DNA of 64,000 bases from CAVUBL01 sp963739795 (GCA_963739795.1 CAVUBL010000016.1:268765-332764), one strand, 5' to 3'. Shown: positions 55,348 to 64,000, numbered from the stretch's first letter. Notes: a model not told the origin generated them from the sequence alone. Program-made: numbers and translations.

Positions 55348-57270
55348 TCACCCCCCTTCCAACCAATCCTTGCGGTGGGCGGCCTGCTCTTCGGTCGCCT
55401 TCGGGTCGATCTCGAGCTTCCACTGCTCCGGGGGCTTCTCGCCCAGGGTCACCGGTAGCTTCACGAGCCGTCCGCGGCGGGCCACCAGGAGGGTGACCTT
55501 CTGGTCGGGCCGGTACGCCTCCAGCCGCTCGTCGAGCTCCTGGGGCGGCACCCGCCACCCGTCGAGGGCCAGAATCTCGTCCTCGGCGTCCACCCCGGCG
55601 GCGGCGGCCGGCGTGTCGCGGCGAACGTGGGTGATCAGGAGACGGCCGTCCTCGACCTTGGTGTCGGCGCCGAGCCACCCCGCCGGCTCCTCGTGCTCCT
55701 TGGTCTTGTCCTTCTCCGGCGCGGCGAAGCGCAGGCCGAGCCACTCGAGAGCCGGCTTGTAGTCGAGCTCCTCGGTGGAGTCGAGGGCCCGGTCGAGGAA
55801 CTCTCCCAGGTCGCGCCCCGCCACCTCGGAAAAGACCCGGCGCATCTCCTCGCGCCGGAAGCCGCGCTCGGGCGGGAAGCGCTTCCAGGCCAGGCGCATC
55901 GCGTCATCGAGGCTCTTGGTGCCGCCGGTCGCCCGTCGGATCTCGGCGTCGAGGAGGAAGGCCACCACCGCGCCCTTGGTGTAGTAGCTGACGGCGGTGT
56001 TGATCGTGCTCTCGTCGGGCCGGTAGAGCTTGATCCAGGCGTCGAAGGAGGCGAGCTCCATGGGCTGGACCTTCCGCCCCGGGGTGGTCTGGAGCCTCTC
56101 GATCTGGCGGCTGAGGTGCTCGAGCTCTTCGGCGCTCGTGGACAGGCCCGCGCGGTGGACCAGCAGGCCGTCGTAGTACGAGGTGATGCCCTCGGCCACC
56201 CACAGGCTCCGGGTGTAGGTCTCCGCCTCGTAGTCGAACGGCCCGAGCTCGGCGGGGCGGAGGCGCTTGACGTTCCAGGCGTGGAAGAGCTCGTGGGCCA
56301 CCAGGCCCAGCCAGTCGAGGTAGCCCTTGTGGGTCCCGGCCTTCCAGCGGCTGGTCATGAGCACCGAGGATCGGGCGTGCTCCAGGCCGCCGCCGGCCTC
56401 CACGATCAGGTTCATGAACAGGTAGCGCTTGTACGGGATCAGGCCCCAGAAGTCGCGCTCGGTTTGGACGATCCGCTCCACGTCGGCGAGGGCCTTGGCG
56501 TCGTCCCAGATCCCCTCGCCGCCGTGCTCGAGGAGGTGGTGCGGCACGCCGTCGACCTCGAACGTCCCGACCCGGCCGGTGCCGGCGAAGATCGGCGAGT
56601 CGACCAGGGTGTCGTAGTCCGGGGCCCGGAAGGTGCCCGGGGAGGGGCTCTCGAGAGACGAGAGGGCGAGCGGCCAGGCGGAGGGCATCTCGAGGCGCAC
56701 CTCGTAGGCCGCCGGAGCCGGGCCGTGGTCGGCGGCCGGGACCAGGTAGGTGGCCGCGCCGTTGAGCAGGGCGAAGCCGGGCGCCACGAAGTCGGTGCGC
56801 ACGCTCAGCTCGTGGCAGTAGAGGGAGTAGCTCACCCGGACCGGGGCGCCGCCGTTCGCCACGCGCCAGCGGTTCTTGGAGACCTTCGTCACCGGGACCG
56901 ACCGGCCGTCCGCGGTCTCGGCGCTCACCTCTTCGACGTTTCTCGCGAACTCCCGGACCAGATAGGAGCCGGGCGTCCAGACCGCCATCATGAGCTCGAG
57001 ATCGCGCCCCGCCTCGCCGGCCGGGACCTGAGCCCTGATCTGGGCCCCGATCTGGGCCTCGATCTCCACGAGGTGATTCGCGGGGTCGGGAAAGCGAAGC
57101 GTGTAGCGGACCGTGAGTGGGCCTGCGGCCTCGTGCGGCGGTTCGGGCGCTCGGGCAGGGGCCTGTTCGGGGCGGGAGTCGGGGTGCATGGTCTCCGGAG
57201 TTGCCGCGGCAGGGATCACGAGGGTCGCCAGCAGCCCGAGGGTCCCGGCGATCGTGGCGAACCGGTGCAT
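55348..57270 (-). CDS. M61-family metallopeptidase with PDZ domain
   Basis: 640 residues from ATG 57270. Signal peptide ATIAGTLGLLATLVIPAAA. An N-terminal beta domain (VRYTLRFPDPANHLVEIEAQI...WTPGSYLVREFARNVEEV) is the M61_N fold. The gluzincin site is LGLVAHELFHAWNVKRLRP with the third ligand Glu in LWVAEGITSYYDGLL (HExxH + 24). The C-terminal PDZ domain reads LGADTKVEDGRLLITHVRRDTPAAAAGVDAEDEILALDGWRV. Glycyl aminopeptidases of this family are periplasmic. It is first in the M61 / DsbD-N / redoxin set and divergent from the aminotransferase gene. Confidence 0.9.
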   Translation of the reverse strand: MHRFATIAGTLGLLATLVIPAAATPETMHPDSRPEQAPARAPEPPHEAAGPLTVRYTLRFPDPANHLVEIEAQIGAQIRAQVPAGEAGRDLELMMAVWTPGSYLVREFARNVEEVSAETADGRSVPVTKVSKNRWRVANGGAPVRVSYSLYCHELSVRTDFVAPGFALLNGAATYLVPAADHGPAPAAYEVRLEMPSAWPLALSSLESPSPGTFRAPDYDTLVDSPIFAGTGRVGTFEVDGVPHHLLEHGGEGIWDDAKALADVERIVQTERDFWGLIPYKRYLFMNLIVEAGGGLEHARSSVLMTSRWKAGTHKGYLDWLGLVAHELFHAWNVKRLRPAELGPFDYEAETYTRSLWVAEGITSYYDGLLVHRAGLSTSAEELEHLSRQIERLQTTPGRKVQPMELASFDAWIKLYRPDESTINTAVSYYTKGAVVAFLLDAEIRRATGGTKSLDDAMRLAWKRFPPERGFRREEMRRVFSEVAGRDLGEFLDRALDSTEELDYKPALEWLGLRFAAPEKDKTKEHEEPAGWLGADTKVEDGRLLITHVRRDTPAAAAGVDAEDEILALDGWRVPPQELDERLEAYRPDQKVTLLVARRGRLVKLPVTLGEKPPEQWKLEIDPKATEEQAAHRKDWLEGG

Positions 57271-57399
57271 CGGAGGCGCAACCTTACCGGCTGAGCAGCG
57301 GAATTGCCAGGGTCGGCGACTCCGGGCCCACCGGTCCTCCCGCCCGGTAGAACCCGCTACGGACCGCGGTAGACTGCCCGGCCGGAGGGAGCCACTCCC

Positions 57400-58785
57400 A
57401 TGACCGAAACGACCGCAAAGACCGCAAAGACCGAGAAGATCGAGTCCGTCGAGCGTGCCAACGAAGCGATCCGGGAGGCCTCGCCCGCCCTCCACGACGC
57501 CCTCTCACCCCTCGGGCGGCGGGCCTTCTTCCCCCAGGACATTCCGTTCCAGGCCGCCCAGGCCCGGGGCAAGCGCTACAACGGGACGATCGGCCAGATC
57601 ACCGACGGCCGCGGCCGGGCCGTACCGCTTCCTTCGATGGAAGCTGGGCTCTCGGGCCTTCCCGAAGCGGCCCGCAACCGGGCGCTGCTCTACTCGCCGG
57701 TCGAAGGCATCGCCGAGCTGCGACGCCTGTGGCGGGAGTGGCAGCGGCGGCTCCCGGGGATCCCGGAGGGCGTGTGCTCGACCCTGCCGGCCGTCACCGC
57801 CGGCCTCACCCACGGTCTCTCCCTGGTCGCCGACCTGTTCGCGGGGCAGGGCCGGACGGTGGCCGTGCCGCGGCCGTTCTGGGGCAACTACCGGCAGAGC
57901 TTCGCCCTGCGGACCGGCGCCCGGCTGGCGAGCGCGCCCGCCTTCGTGCCGTCCCGCGGCGGGGCGCGCTTCGATCCCCTGGCCCTCGAGAAGGCCCTCG
58001 AGGCGGCGGCCCTGCCGGCCGGCGAGCCGGCGGTGGCGATCCTCAACCTGCCCTCGAACCCGGGCGGCTACTCCCCGACGCCTGCCGAGCGCGGCGAGAT
58101 CGCCGCCTCCCTGGTACGCGCCGCGGAGGCGCGTCCCCTGGTGGTCCTGTGCGACGACGCCTACGCCGGGCTCGTCTACGAAGAGGGAATCCCGGCGCGC
58201 TCTATGTTCTGGGACCTCCAGGGGCGCCACCCGAACCTGGTGCCGGTGAAGGTGGACGGCGCCACCAAGGAGCTCTCCTACTTCGGCGGCCGGGTGGGCT
58301 TCCTCACCTTCCCGTTCGAGCCCGACTCGCCGGTGGCCCAGGCCCTGGAGAGCAAGGTCAAGTGCCTCGTGCGCGCCGCCATCGGCTCGCCGGTCGCGAC
58401 CGGCCAGGTGCTGGCGCTCCAGGCGCTCGAGAGCGGCCGGGCGGCGGACGAGGTGGAGGCGGTGCGGCGCCTGCTCGCCGGGCGCTACCGGGCGCTCCGG
58501 GCGGCCCTCGCGGGGTGCGACAGCGGGCTCCTCCGTGCGCTGCCCTTCAACTCGGGCTGCTTCGCCCTGCTCGAGCTCGGGCCGCGGGCCCGGGAGGCGG
58601 GCCTGGCCGCCGACGGCGTCCGCCGGCATCTCCTCGAGGCCGAGGACACGGGGGTCGTGGCGGTGGGCGAGGAGTTCCTCCGGATCGCCTACTGCTCGGT
58701 GGCCGAGGAAGACCTTCCCGAGCTGGTCGAGAGGCTCGAGAGGGGCGTCCGGAACCTCGCCGCCGCCGCGACGGTGTCCGAGTAG
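57400..58785 (+). CDS. class I/II PLP-dependent aminotransferase
   Basis: 461-residue fold-type I aminotransferase. YSPVEGIAELRRLWREW, LPAVTAGLTHGLSLVADLF, VPRPFWGNYRQSF, AILNLPSNPGGYSPT (Asn of the PLP ring pocket), VLCDDAYAGLVYEEG (Asp and Tyr) and the Schiff-base Lys in VDGATKELSYFGGRVGFL (about residue 290) are all present; FLRIAYCSV carries the carboxylate-binding Arg. The N-terminus has a small repeat (TTAKTAKTEK) from a GACCGCAAA direct repeat. Specificity is unclear; the pattern suggests aspartate or aromatic-like substrates no more than others. It is convergent with the histidine kinase gene, 16 bp apart. Confidence 0.87.
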   Translation: MTETTAKTAKTEKIESVERANEAIREASPALHDALSPLGRRAFFPQDIPFQAAQARGKRYNGTIGQITDGRGRAVPLPSMEAGLSGLPEAARNRALLYSPVEGIAELRRLWREWQRRLPGIPEGVCSTLPAVTAGLTHGLSLVADLFAGQGRTVAVPRPFWGNYRQSFALRTGARLASAPAFVPSRGGARFDPLALEKALEAAALPAGEPAVAILNLPSNPGGYSPTPAERGEIAASLVRAAEARPLVVLCDDAYAGLVYEEGIPARSMFWDLQGRHPNLVPVKVDGATKELSYFGGRVGFLTFPFEPDSPVAQALESKVKCLVRAAIGSPVATGQVLALQALESGRAADEVEAVRRLLAGRYRALRAALAGCDSGLLRALPFNSGCFALLELGPRAREAGLAADGVRRHLLEAEDTGVVAVGEEFLRIAYCSVAEEDLPELVERLERGVRNLAAAATVSE

Positions 58786-58801
58786 CCGCGAGTAGCCGCG
58801 G

Positions 58802-61030
58802 TCAGCCGCGGGCGTTGTCGGACACCAGGACCCCGCGCAGGCGTTCGGCGTCGACCGGCTTCGTCAGGTGGTGGTCGAAGCCGGCCTCGAAGGTGCGGCG
58901 GATCGTCGCCTCGTCGCCGTAGCCGGTCACCGCCACCAGCCGGATCGCGGCGGTCCGGGGGTCGGAGCGCAGGATCTCGGCGACCTGCAGCCCGTCGAGG
59001 TCGCCGGGCAGATCGAGATCGCACAGGACCACGTCGGGCCGGAATCTGCGCACCTCCTCGAGGCCGCTCTCGGCGTCGGGCAGCGACTCGACCTCGTGGC
59101 CGAAGAGGCCCAGCAGCTCGCACAGCCCTTCGGCCGTGTCCCGGTGGTCGTCAATCACCACGATGCGCAGCGAGGCCGAGGCCGTGCGGTCGGGGGCCTC
59201 GCCGGTCCGGGGGGCCGGCGGCCCGCGGCGGGGCAGCCGGACGACGAGCTCCGCGCCGTGGCCCAGACCATCGCTTCCCGCCCGAATCGAGCCGCCGTGG
59301 GCCTCCACCATGCCCTTGACGATGGGCAGCCCGAGCCCCAGCCCTCCCGAGGACCGCTCGATGGCGTCCCGCGTCTGGGCGAAGGGCTCGAAGATCCGAT
59401 CGAGCTCTCCCGGCTCGAGGCCGGTGCCCGTGTCGCGAACGACGAGCAGCGCGGCTTGCTCCTCCGCACCGGCCGCCTCGACCGCCTCCATCGGAGCGGC
59501 GGCCACGCAGATCTCCACCCGGCCTCCGGCGTCGGTGAACTTGGCGGCGTTGGAGAGCAGGTTCAGGATCACCTGGGTCAGACGGGTCGGATCGCCGTCG
59601 ACCCAGACGGGCTCGTCGGGCAGGGTCACCGTGAAGGCGAGGCCCGCCTCCTCGATGCGGGCGCGCTCGGCCTCGGCCAGGTCGCGCACCAGCTCGACCA
59701 GGTCCAGGGGATCGAGGCGCAGCGAGAGCTTCCCGCGCTCGATGCGGGAGATATCGAGGAGGTCATCTACCAGCAGGGCCATGTGGTTCATCTGCCGGCG
59801 GGCGATCTGGCGCATACGGGTGACCCGCTCGGCCTCGTCCGTGTCCTCGCGCATCAGGACCTCGAGGGCGGTGCTCACCGCGGCCAGCGGGTTCCTGAGC
59901 TCGTGGCCGAGCATGGCGAGGAAGTGGTCCTTCGCCGCGTTGGCGGCCTGGGCCTCGCCCTTGGCCGCCTCGAGCTCGGCGGTGCGCTCGGCGACCGCCC
60001 GGGCGAAGCGGCGGGCGCGGACCGCGGCCTGCTCGCCGAACCACGAGGTGAGGGAGAGCAGGAGCGCCACCACCACGGCCATGACCAGGGCGATCTCGGG
60101 CAGCCCGGAGCGCTCCTCGTCGACCAGTGCCTGGCCGGGGCTCACCTCGACGCTCCAGGCGGCCGTCCCGGGCACGTCGACCTTCAGGGTGCGCAGCCAG
60201 CGCTCCTCCGGCCGGGCGGGCTCCGGGCCGGCGGCGAAGACCTCCTGGTCGTCGGCGAGCACCCGCACTCGATGCGCCGGGGCCGCGCGATCGATCAGAT
60301 CCGCGAGGGCGTCGCTGAGGGAGAAGAAGCCGGAGAGGTTCGCCGGCTTGTCCTGGGGGGTGTGGAGCGGCACCACCACGCGAACCGCCGTGCTGCCGCC
60401 GACGTCGGGGAAGGGCCCGACCACCTCCGGCTGCCAGGTGCTGCGGGTGCGCTCCGCCGCGTCGAGCAGCAGCGCCCGGCCCGCCGCCGAGAGGCGGGGC
60501 GCGCTCGACTGGTCGAGCCCCGGGCCGAGGAGCTTCATGCCGCCACCCGGGCCGATCCACTCGACCGCCTTCAAGGAGGGGAACCGCTCGAAGGTGTGGC
60601 GCAGCGCCGTGTTCCAGTCCTGGAGGGAGCGCGGAGCGGCGGCGCCGCTGCCCGGGTCGGACAGGTCCATGAGGGCGTCGCGCATGGCTTCCAACCGGTG
60701 CTCCACCTCGTTGCGGGCGCCGCGCGCCGCTAGGGCGGTCCGGCGATCGATGGCGGCGTCTTCCCGGGCGCCGAGGCCCTGCCAGAAGACCAGGCCGGCG
60801 AGGAGGACCGCACCGCCGAGCAGAAAGGGGAGCCAGGTGTTGCCGGTCTCGCGCCGCGCCCACCAGTGGCCGAAGGCCAGGGCGAGGGCGCCCGCGCCCA
60901 TCAGGCCCAGCCCGGTCCAGTGCGAGCCCTGGCGGAGCACCAGGAGCGTGGCCCCCACGATGACTGCCGCGACGCCCAATGCCAGCGGTGAGCGGCGCGC
61001 AGCGGTCTGGAGGCTGTGAGTAAGGCCCAT
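58802..61030 (-). CDS. membrane hybrid sensor histidine kinase with receiver domain
   Basis: 742 residues from ATG 61030 (GTG 61054 would add 8). Three N-terminal spans (about 15-95) lead to an extracytoplasmic CHASE-like sensor (about 95-310), a fourth span (LVMAVVVALLLSLTSWFG), a coiled-coil (AVAERTAELEAAKGEAQAANAAKDHF), HisKA with phospho-acceptor His in AMLGHELRNPLAAVS, HATPase (NLLSNAAKF, DTGTGLEPGELDRIFEPF, GGLGLGLPIVKGMVEAHGG) and a receiver with Asp in VVLCDLDLPGDLDG and Lys in HLTKPVD. No response regulator is adjacent, so the output probably goes through a phosphotransfer protein elsewhere. It has no sequence feature tying it to the aminotransferase. Confidence 0.92.
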   Translation of the reverse strand: MGLTHSLQTAARRSPLALGVAAVIVGATLLVLRQGSHWTGLGLMGAGALALAFGHWWARRETGNTWLPFLLGGAVLLAGLVFWQGLGAREDAAIDRRTALAARGARNEVEHRLEAMRDALMDLSDPGSGAAAPRSLQDWNTALRHTFERFPSLKAVEWIGPGGGMKLLGPGLDQSSAPRLSAAGRALLLDAAERTRSTWQPEVVGPFPDVGGSTAVRVVVPLHTPQDKPANLSGFFSLSDALADLIDRAAPAHRVRVLADDQEVFAAGPEPARPEERWLRTLKVDVPGTAAWSVEVSPGQALVDEERSGLPEIALVMAVVVALLLSLTSWFGEQAAVRARRFARAVAERTAELEAAKGEAQAANAAKDHFLAMLGHELRNPLAAVSTALEVLMREDTDEAERVTRMRQIARRQMNHMALLVDDLLDISRIERGKLSLRLDPLDLVELVRDLAEAERARIEEAGLAFTVTLPDEPVWVDGDPTRLTQVILNLLSNAAKFTDAGGRVEICVAAAPMEAVEAAGAEEQAALLVVRDTGTGLEPGELDRIFEPFAQTRDAIERSSGGLGLGLPIVKGMVEAHGGSIRAGSDGLGHGAELVVRLPRRGPPAPRTGEAPDRTASASLRIVVIDDHRDTAEGLCELLGLFGHEVESLPDAESGLEEVRRFRPDVVLCDLDLPGDLDGLQVAEILRSDPRTAAIRLVAVTGYGDEATIRRTFEAGFDHHLTKPVDAERLRGVLVSDNARG

Positions 61031-61070
61031 GAGGCAGCGCCGGCCGGGGAGCACGGCCGATCCGGAATCC

Positions 61071-61268
61071 TCAGTTTCTCACAGGCGTCAGCGGTCCGGG
61101 TCGCCGTCGCCGTCCAGGGTGCGATCGAAGAAGTCCGCCGCCGTCCGGGCTGAAGTCGGTGGCCCGGAAGCCCCAGTCGTGGACACCGTGGATGTCGACG
61201 CCGGCGGCGAAGAGAGCGCAGGCACAGGCGACGAAACGCGCCGGGAGCCGGCGGGGGAAGCGCCCCAT
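61071..61268 (-). pseudogene. probable fragment of a prolyl-oligopeptidase (S9) gene
   Basis: The minus frame at about 61170-61217 reads ALFAAGVDIHGVHDW, closely matching the sequence after the catalytic Ser in bacterial S9 peptidases (FAAGVDxHGVHDW). Nothing of the fold precedes or follows in a continuous frame. Downstream, another frame gives DFFDRTLDGDGDPDR, consistent with a frameshift. The piece lies in an otherwise empty 335-bp gap between the kinase and the AAA gene, and looks like a decayed remnant. Confidence 0.4.
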
Positions 61269-61333
61269 GGCGGTGACCTCCGGGAAGCTCGAGGGAACCG
61301 CCGAAGGCTGGCACCACCAAAGGCAGCGGACAC

Positions 61334-61363
61334 TTGACCTTAGCCAAGAGATGCCAATAAGAT
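61334..61363 (+). promoter_or_regulatory. promoter of the AAA/DUF4143 gene
   Basis: TTGACC (61334-61339), 18 bases, TAAGAT (61358-61363), 26 bp before ATG 61390. AGGAG at 61381-61385 supplies the ribosome site. Confidence 0.6.
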
Positions 61364-61389
61364 CAGTGGGCTGACATTAGAGGAGCAAC

Positions 61390-62838
61390 ATGAGGGAAGT
61401 CCCTGAGGAACAGATACTTACCCGGGTGCGGACGGAGAACCCATGGTGGGAGACCGGCGAGGTGCCCCAAACCATGGCCCGCCTCCGGCCGAGGCCGTAC
61501 CTGGACCTGTTCTTCCCGCTGGTCAGCCAGCGCGAGGTCCGACGTGGCATCGTGCTTCTCGGACCCCGGCGGGTCGGGAAGACGGTGCTCTTGCACCACA
61601 CGATCCAGCGGCTGCTGCGGCAGGGCGTCAAGAGGACGTCGATCGCCTACTTCTCCGTCGATCACCCCCTCTACAACGGCTTGAGCCTCGAGAGCTTCCT
61701 CAGGTACTTCCGAGAGGCTACAGGGACCGACTTCACCTCCACGCCGACCTACGTCTTCTTCGACGAGATCCAGTACCTCCGAGATTGGGAAGTGCATCTC
61801 AAGGCTCTCGTGGACGACTTCGAGCCTCTACGGGCGGTCGGCTCCGGCTCGGCCGCGGCGGCGCTCCGTCTCAAGAGCCGGGAATCCGGAGCCGGCCGAT
61901 TCACCGACTTCCTGCTTCCTCCGCTCACCTTCCATGAGTACCTGGAGCTTCTCGACAAGCGGGAGCTCATTCACCACGACCGCGCTGGCGGGCTAGTCGT
62001 CGAAGACCTGGAGGAGCTCAACCGAGATTTCGTCCACTACCTCAACTTCGGCGGCTACCCGGAAGTCCTCTTCTCTGAAGCGATCCAGTCGGACCCGGTG
62101 CGATTCATCAAAGCCGACATCATCGACAAGGTTCTGCTGCGAGATCTCCCCAGTCTCTACGGAATCCAGGACATCCAGGAGCTCAACTATCTGTTCACTA
62201 CCCTGGCGTACAACACGGCCAACGAGGTGTCGCTGGACGAGCTGTCCAAGGGTGCTGGTGTCGCGAAGAACACGATCAAGAGGTACATGGAGTACCTGGA
62301 AGCCGCATTCCTGGTCAAGGTCGTACACAGAGTGGACCGAAGTGGCAGGAGGTTCAAGCGGGCCAACTTCTTCAAGGTGTACCTGACGAACCCCTCCATG
62401 CGAGCAGCTCTCTTCGCTCCCATCGGGCCGGAGGATCCCGCGATGGGCGCTCTCGTGGAGACCGCCATCTTCTCCCAGTGGTTTCACGAGGAGCGAAGCG
62501 AGCTCCACTACGCCCGATGGACCCAGGGCGAGGTCGATTTGGTACCCCTGGACGCAGCGGGCAAAGCTTGGGGAGCGATCGAGGCGAAGTGGAGCGACCG
62601 GTTCTTCGCCAGGCCTCATGAGCTGCGGAGCCTGTTGCAGTTCTGCCGCTCCAACAAGCTCCGGAAGGCCAAGGTCACCACTCGCCTCAAGAGTGGGAAG
62701 AAGATCATCAAGGATGTGGAGATCGATTTCGTTCCGGCGGCGGTGTACTGCTTCCAGATCGGCTTCTCGATCCTGAGCGGCAGGTACCTCGAGACCCTTG
62801 TCGGTGAGCGACTCGATCCTCCGGGCCTCCTGGCTTGA
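61390..62838 (+). CDS. AAA_14 / DUF4143 ATPase
   Basis: 482-residue P-loop ATPase. Walker A is LLGPRRVGKTVLLHH (about 56-70), Walker B VFFDEIQYLRDW, and a sensor-like DFLLPPLTFHEYLEL block follows. The C-terminal DUF4143 portion has a winged-helix segment (EVSLDELSKGAGVAKNTIKRYMEYLEAAFLV) and an endonuclease-like region (GALVETAIFSQWFHEE...LHYARWTQGEVDLVPLD...GAIEAKWSDRF) with the E..D..EAK arrangement of PD-(D/E)XK folds. Such genes are common and patchily distributed, with no firm function. Codon use is visibly less GC-biased than in neighbours, suggesting acquisition. It is convergent with the Rpn-type nuclease gene. Confidence 0.87.
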   Translation: MREVPEEQILTRVRTENPWWETGEVPQTMARLRPRPYLDLFFPLVSQREVRRGIVLLGPRRVGKTVLLHHTIQRLLRQGVKRTSIAYFSVDHPLYNGLSLESFLRYFREATGTDFTSTPTYVFFDEIQYLRDWEVHLKALVDDFEPLRAVGSGSAAAALRLKSRESGAGRFTDFLLPPLTFHEYLELLDKRELIHHDRAGGLVVEDLEELNRDFVHYLNFGGYPEVLFSEAIQSDPVRFIKADIIDKVLLRDLPSLYGIQDIQELNYLFTTLAYNTANEVSLDELSKGAGVAKNTIKRYMEYLEAAFLVKVVHRVDRSGRRFKRANFFKVYLTNPSMRAALFAPIGPEDPAMGALVETAIFSQWFHEERSELHYARWTQGEVDLVPLDAAGKAWGAIEAKWSDRFFARPHELRSLLQFCRSNKLRKAKVTTRLKSGKKIIKDVEIDFVPAAVYCFQIGFSILSGRYLETLVGERLDPPGLLA

Positions 62839-62858
62839 ACGACTATCGCCCGGCGCCT

Positions 62859-63872
62859 CTAGAGGTCCAGCGCTCCGAGGCTCGAGGCATCGAGTGCCTG
62901 CTCGAAGAGACGCGTGAGCTCATCGGCGGACGCGATGGCGTCAAGCCGGCTTCTGGTCTCGGCGGAAACCGGCCCGAAGCGCCGCTCGAGGAGATCGGCT
63001 ACGAGGGTGCGCATCCCCTCCAGGCGGCCGGTCTCGATGCCCTTCTCGATGCCCTTCTCCATCCCCCTCTCCATTCCCTTGGCTTCGCCCTCTGCTTTCA
63101 GCGTATCGGCCCAGCTCATTTCCATGGTTGCCACCTCCTCGTTCCCCTCCTCGGCCAGTAGAGCTTCGTACTCTTCCTGTGCCGCGTCGTCCAATTGTAT
63201 GTAGGTCTCCACGATGTTGGCCAGCAAGAACCTCCGGGCGTCGTCGACCTCGGCGCGCCCGACCCCCCTCAGGCACTCGATCCGGTGTTCGGGAGCCGAG
63301 AGAGCTCCAGGGTCCATCAATGCGGCGAGCGCTGCGGCCAGGGCCTCCGGCCGGTCCAGGTAGTTGGCCGCCTGACTTCGCGAGAGGCCGAAGGCCCAGT
63401 AGCTGAACGTGGCGAGTTGATATCCGAAGAAGCGCTCCTCTACGGTGAGCCGCGAGATGTCGGGATCACCTCCCCGGAGGTAGAGCACGACGGGCAGTAC
63501 AGGCTTCCTATCCCGCAGCCAGAGCTGCATGGCGTACCTCCACATGCGGTGGCCCATGGCGTCGCTCCCCCGGGCCTCGGCTTCGATCTCGACATGCACG
63601 AGGACTAGGTCCATCTCGCCCTCCAGGGTCTCGACCTCGGCCACGAGATCGAGGTAGCGATGCTCGCCGTCGGTCGTGTCGGTGAAGCGCTCTTTGTCGC
63701 GAAAGCGCGGTTGGTCCAGGCGGAGCCGCTCGGCCAGATCCGGCAGGACGATCCGGATGAAGTCGGCGAAGAAGGCCTGGAGTAGCTCCTTGAAGAGCTG
63801 GTCGTGCAAGCGGTGTCTCCCCTCGGTGTGAGAAGTGGGTGGTCGCGCCCCCGGCCAGTCCGGGGACTTCAT
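62859..63872 (-). CDS. Rpn-family recombination-promoting nuclease / PDDEXK transposase-like
   Basis: 337 residues from ATG 63872. The N-terminal half has the Rpn/YhgA-like pattern HDQLFKELLQAFFADFIRIVLPDLAERLRLD, YLDLVAEVETLEGEMDLVLVHVEIEAEARG and HRMWRYAMQLWLR; the Asp and the E-x-E pair would be the nuclease site. The C-terminal region contains GMERGMEKGIEKGIETGRLEGM, a repeat of 4-residue units common in this family, and a helical end (LLERRFGPVSAETRSRLDAIAS). Relatives promote RecA-independent recombination and often lie in variable loci. With the AAA/DUF4143 gene and the S9 remnant it marks the 61-64 kb stretch as accessory. Confidence 0.85.
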   Translation of the reverse strand: MKSPDWPGARPPTSHTEGRHRLHDQLFKELLQAFFADFIRIVLPDLAERLRLDQPRFRDKERFTDTTDGEHRYLDLVAEVETLEGEMDLVLVHVEIEAEARGSDAMGHRMWRYAMQLWLRDRKPVLPVVLYLRGGDPDISRLTVEERFFGYQLATFSYWAFGLSRSQAANYLDRPEALAAALAALMDPGALSAPEHRIECLRGVGRAEVDDARRFLLANIVETYIQLDDAAQEEYEALLAEEGNEEVATMEMSWADTLKAEGEAKGMERGMEKGIEKGIETGRLEGMRTLVADLLERRFGPVSAETRSRLDAIASADELTRLFEQALDASSLGALDL

Positions 63873-64000
63873 CTATCCAGGACGCGGGATCGGACCGGAA
63901 CCTGGCAATCGAGGTCCACAGGCATGCGAACTCTCTTTTTTGTCGTTCCGAGTGAGGACTCGCGCGGAGCGCGAGCCGCAGTCGAGGAACCTCAGCGGGC
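63873..64000. other. right edge, no gene seen
   Basis: 128 bases with no supported frame. CTCTTTTTTGTCG (63928-63946) is a short T-run, and CTCGCGC/GCGCGAG around 63959-63974 could form a small hairpin. A gene beyond the edge cannot be judged. Confidence 0.4.

Noticed and set aside
58786..58801. Terminator between aminotransferase and kinase
   Set aside because: Only a short GAGTAGCCGC duplication is present, with no stable stem.
61390..63872. Toxin-antitoxin operon
   Set aside because: The two genes converge and are too large; neither has a recognised TA partner.

Overview
The window is about 70% GC and densely coded. It looks like a chromosomal segment of an Acidobacteriota-type bacterium, possibly Thermoanaerobaculia-like. 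The best lineage clue is a PadR regulator overlapping a roughly 900-residue tandem FtsX/MacB permease of the ADOP type, a gene pair characteristic of Acidobacteriota. Tandem sulfatase-fold enzymes, HAE1 efflux and many lipoproteins fit this. The lineage call is inference. No rRNA, tRNA or CRISPR array was found.

Layout. 1-6.5 kb is housekeeping: ileS (cut by the left edge), rlmH, a DksA-like regulator with a degenerate zinc finger, a holA-like gene and a DedA membrane protein. 6.5-12 kb holds a methyltransferase, an Asp/Glu racemase-like protein lacking one catalytic cysteine, a 277-bp palindromic MITE-like element and a large hybrid histidine kinase. 12-24 kb holds PadR-ADOP, a sulfatase-fold enzyme and a TetR-TolC-MFP-RND efflux operon; GC-rich hairpin repeats have entered the 5' end of the MFP gene. 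24-29 kb holds TetR plus a membrane M28 peptidase, meeting a sulfatase-TPR lipoprotein head-on. 29-39 kb is a cell-surface region: two tandem paralogous beta-helix proteins, each with its own TTGACA-N17-GATACT promoter and an internal IPTL-CTERM-like segment, two small membrane proteins, and a secreted repeat protein with five Cys-pair modules.

39-44 kb carries a cupin and a three-gene operon (cytochrome c lipoprotein, sorbitol-dehydrogenase-type small subunit, GMC flavoenzyme) that probably oxidises an alcohol or sugar and passes electrons to heme. 44-52 kb holds a gamma-synthase-type PLP enzyme, mutM, a HAD hydrolase, an SLC13-type transporter, a PTPS-family enzyme with a Glu in place of the usual Cys, a lipoprotein, a second small inverted-repeat element and an O-methyltransferase. 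53-57 kb is an apparent M61 peptidase / DsbD-N / redoxin operon on the minus strand. 57-61 kb has an aminotransferase and a second hybrid histidine kinase. 61-64 kb is accessory: a peptidase S9 remnant, an AAA/DUF4143 ATPase and an Rpn-family PD-(D/E)XK nuclease.

Starts were moved inward from the longest open frame wherever signal peptides, Shine-Dalgarno sites or ATGA-type overlaps justified it. All family names come from reading motifs, without any database search.
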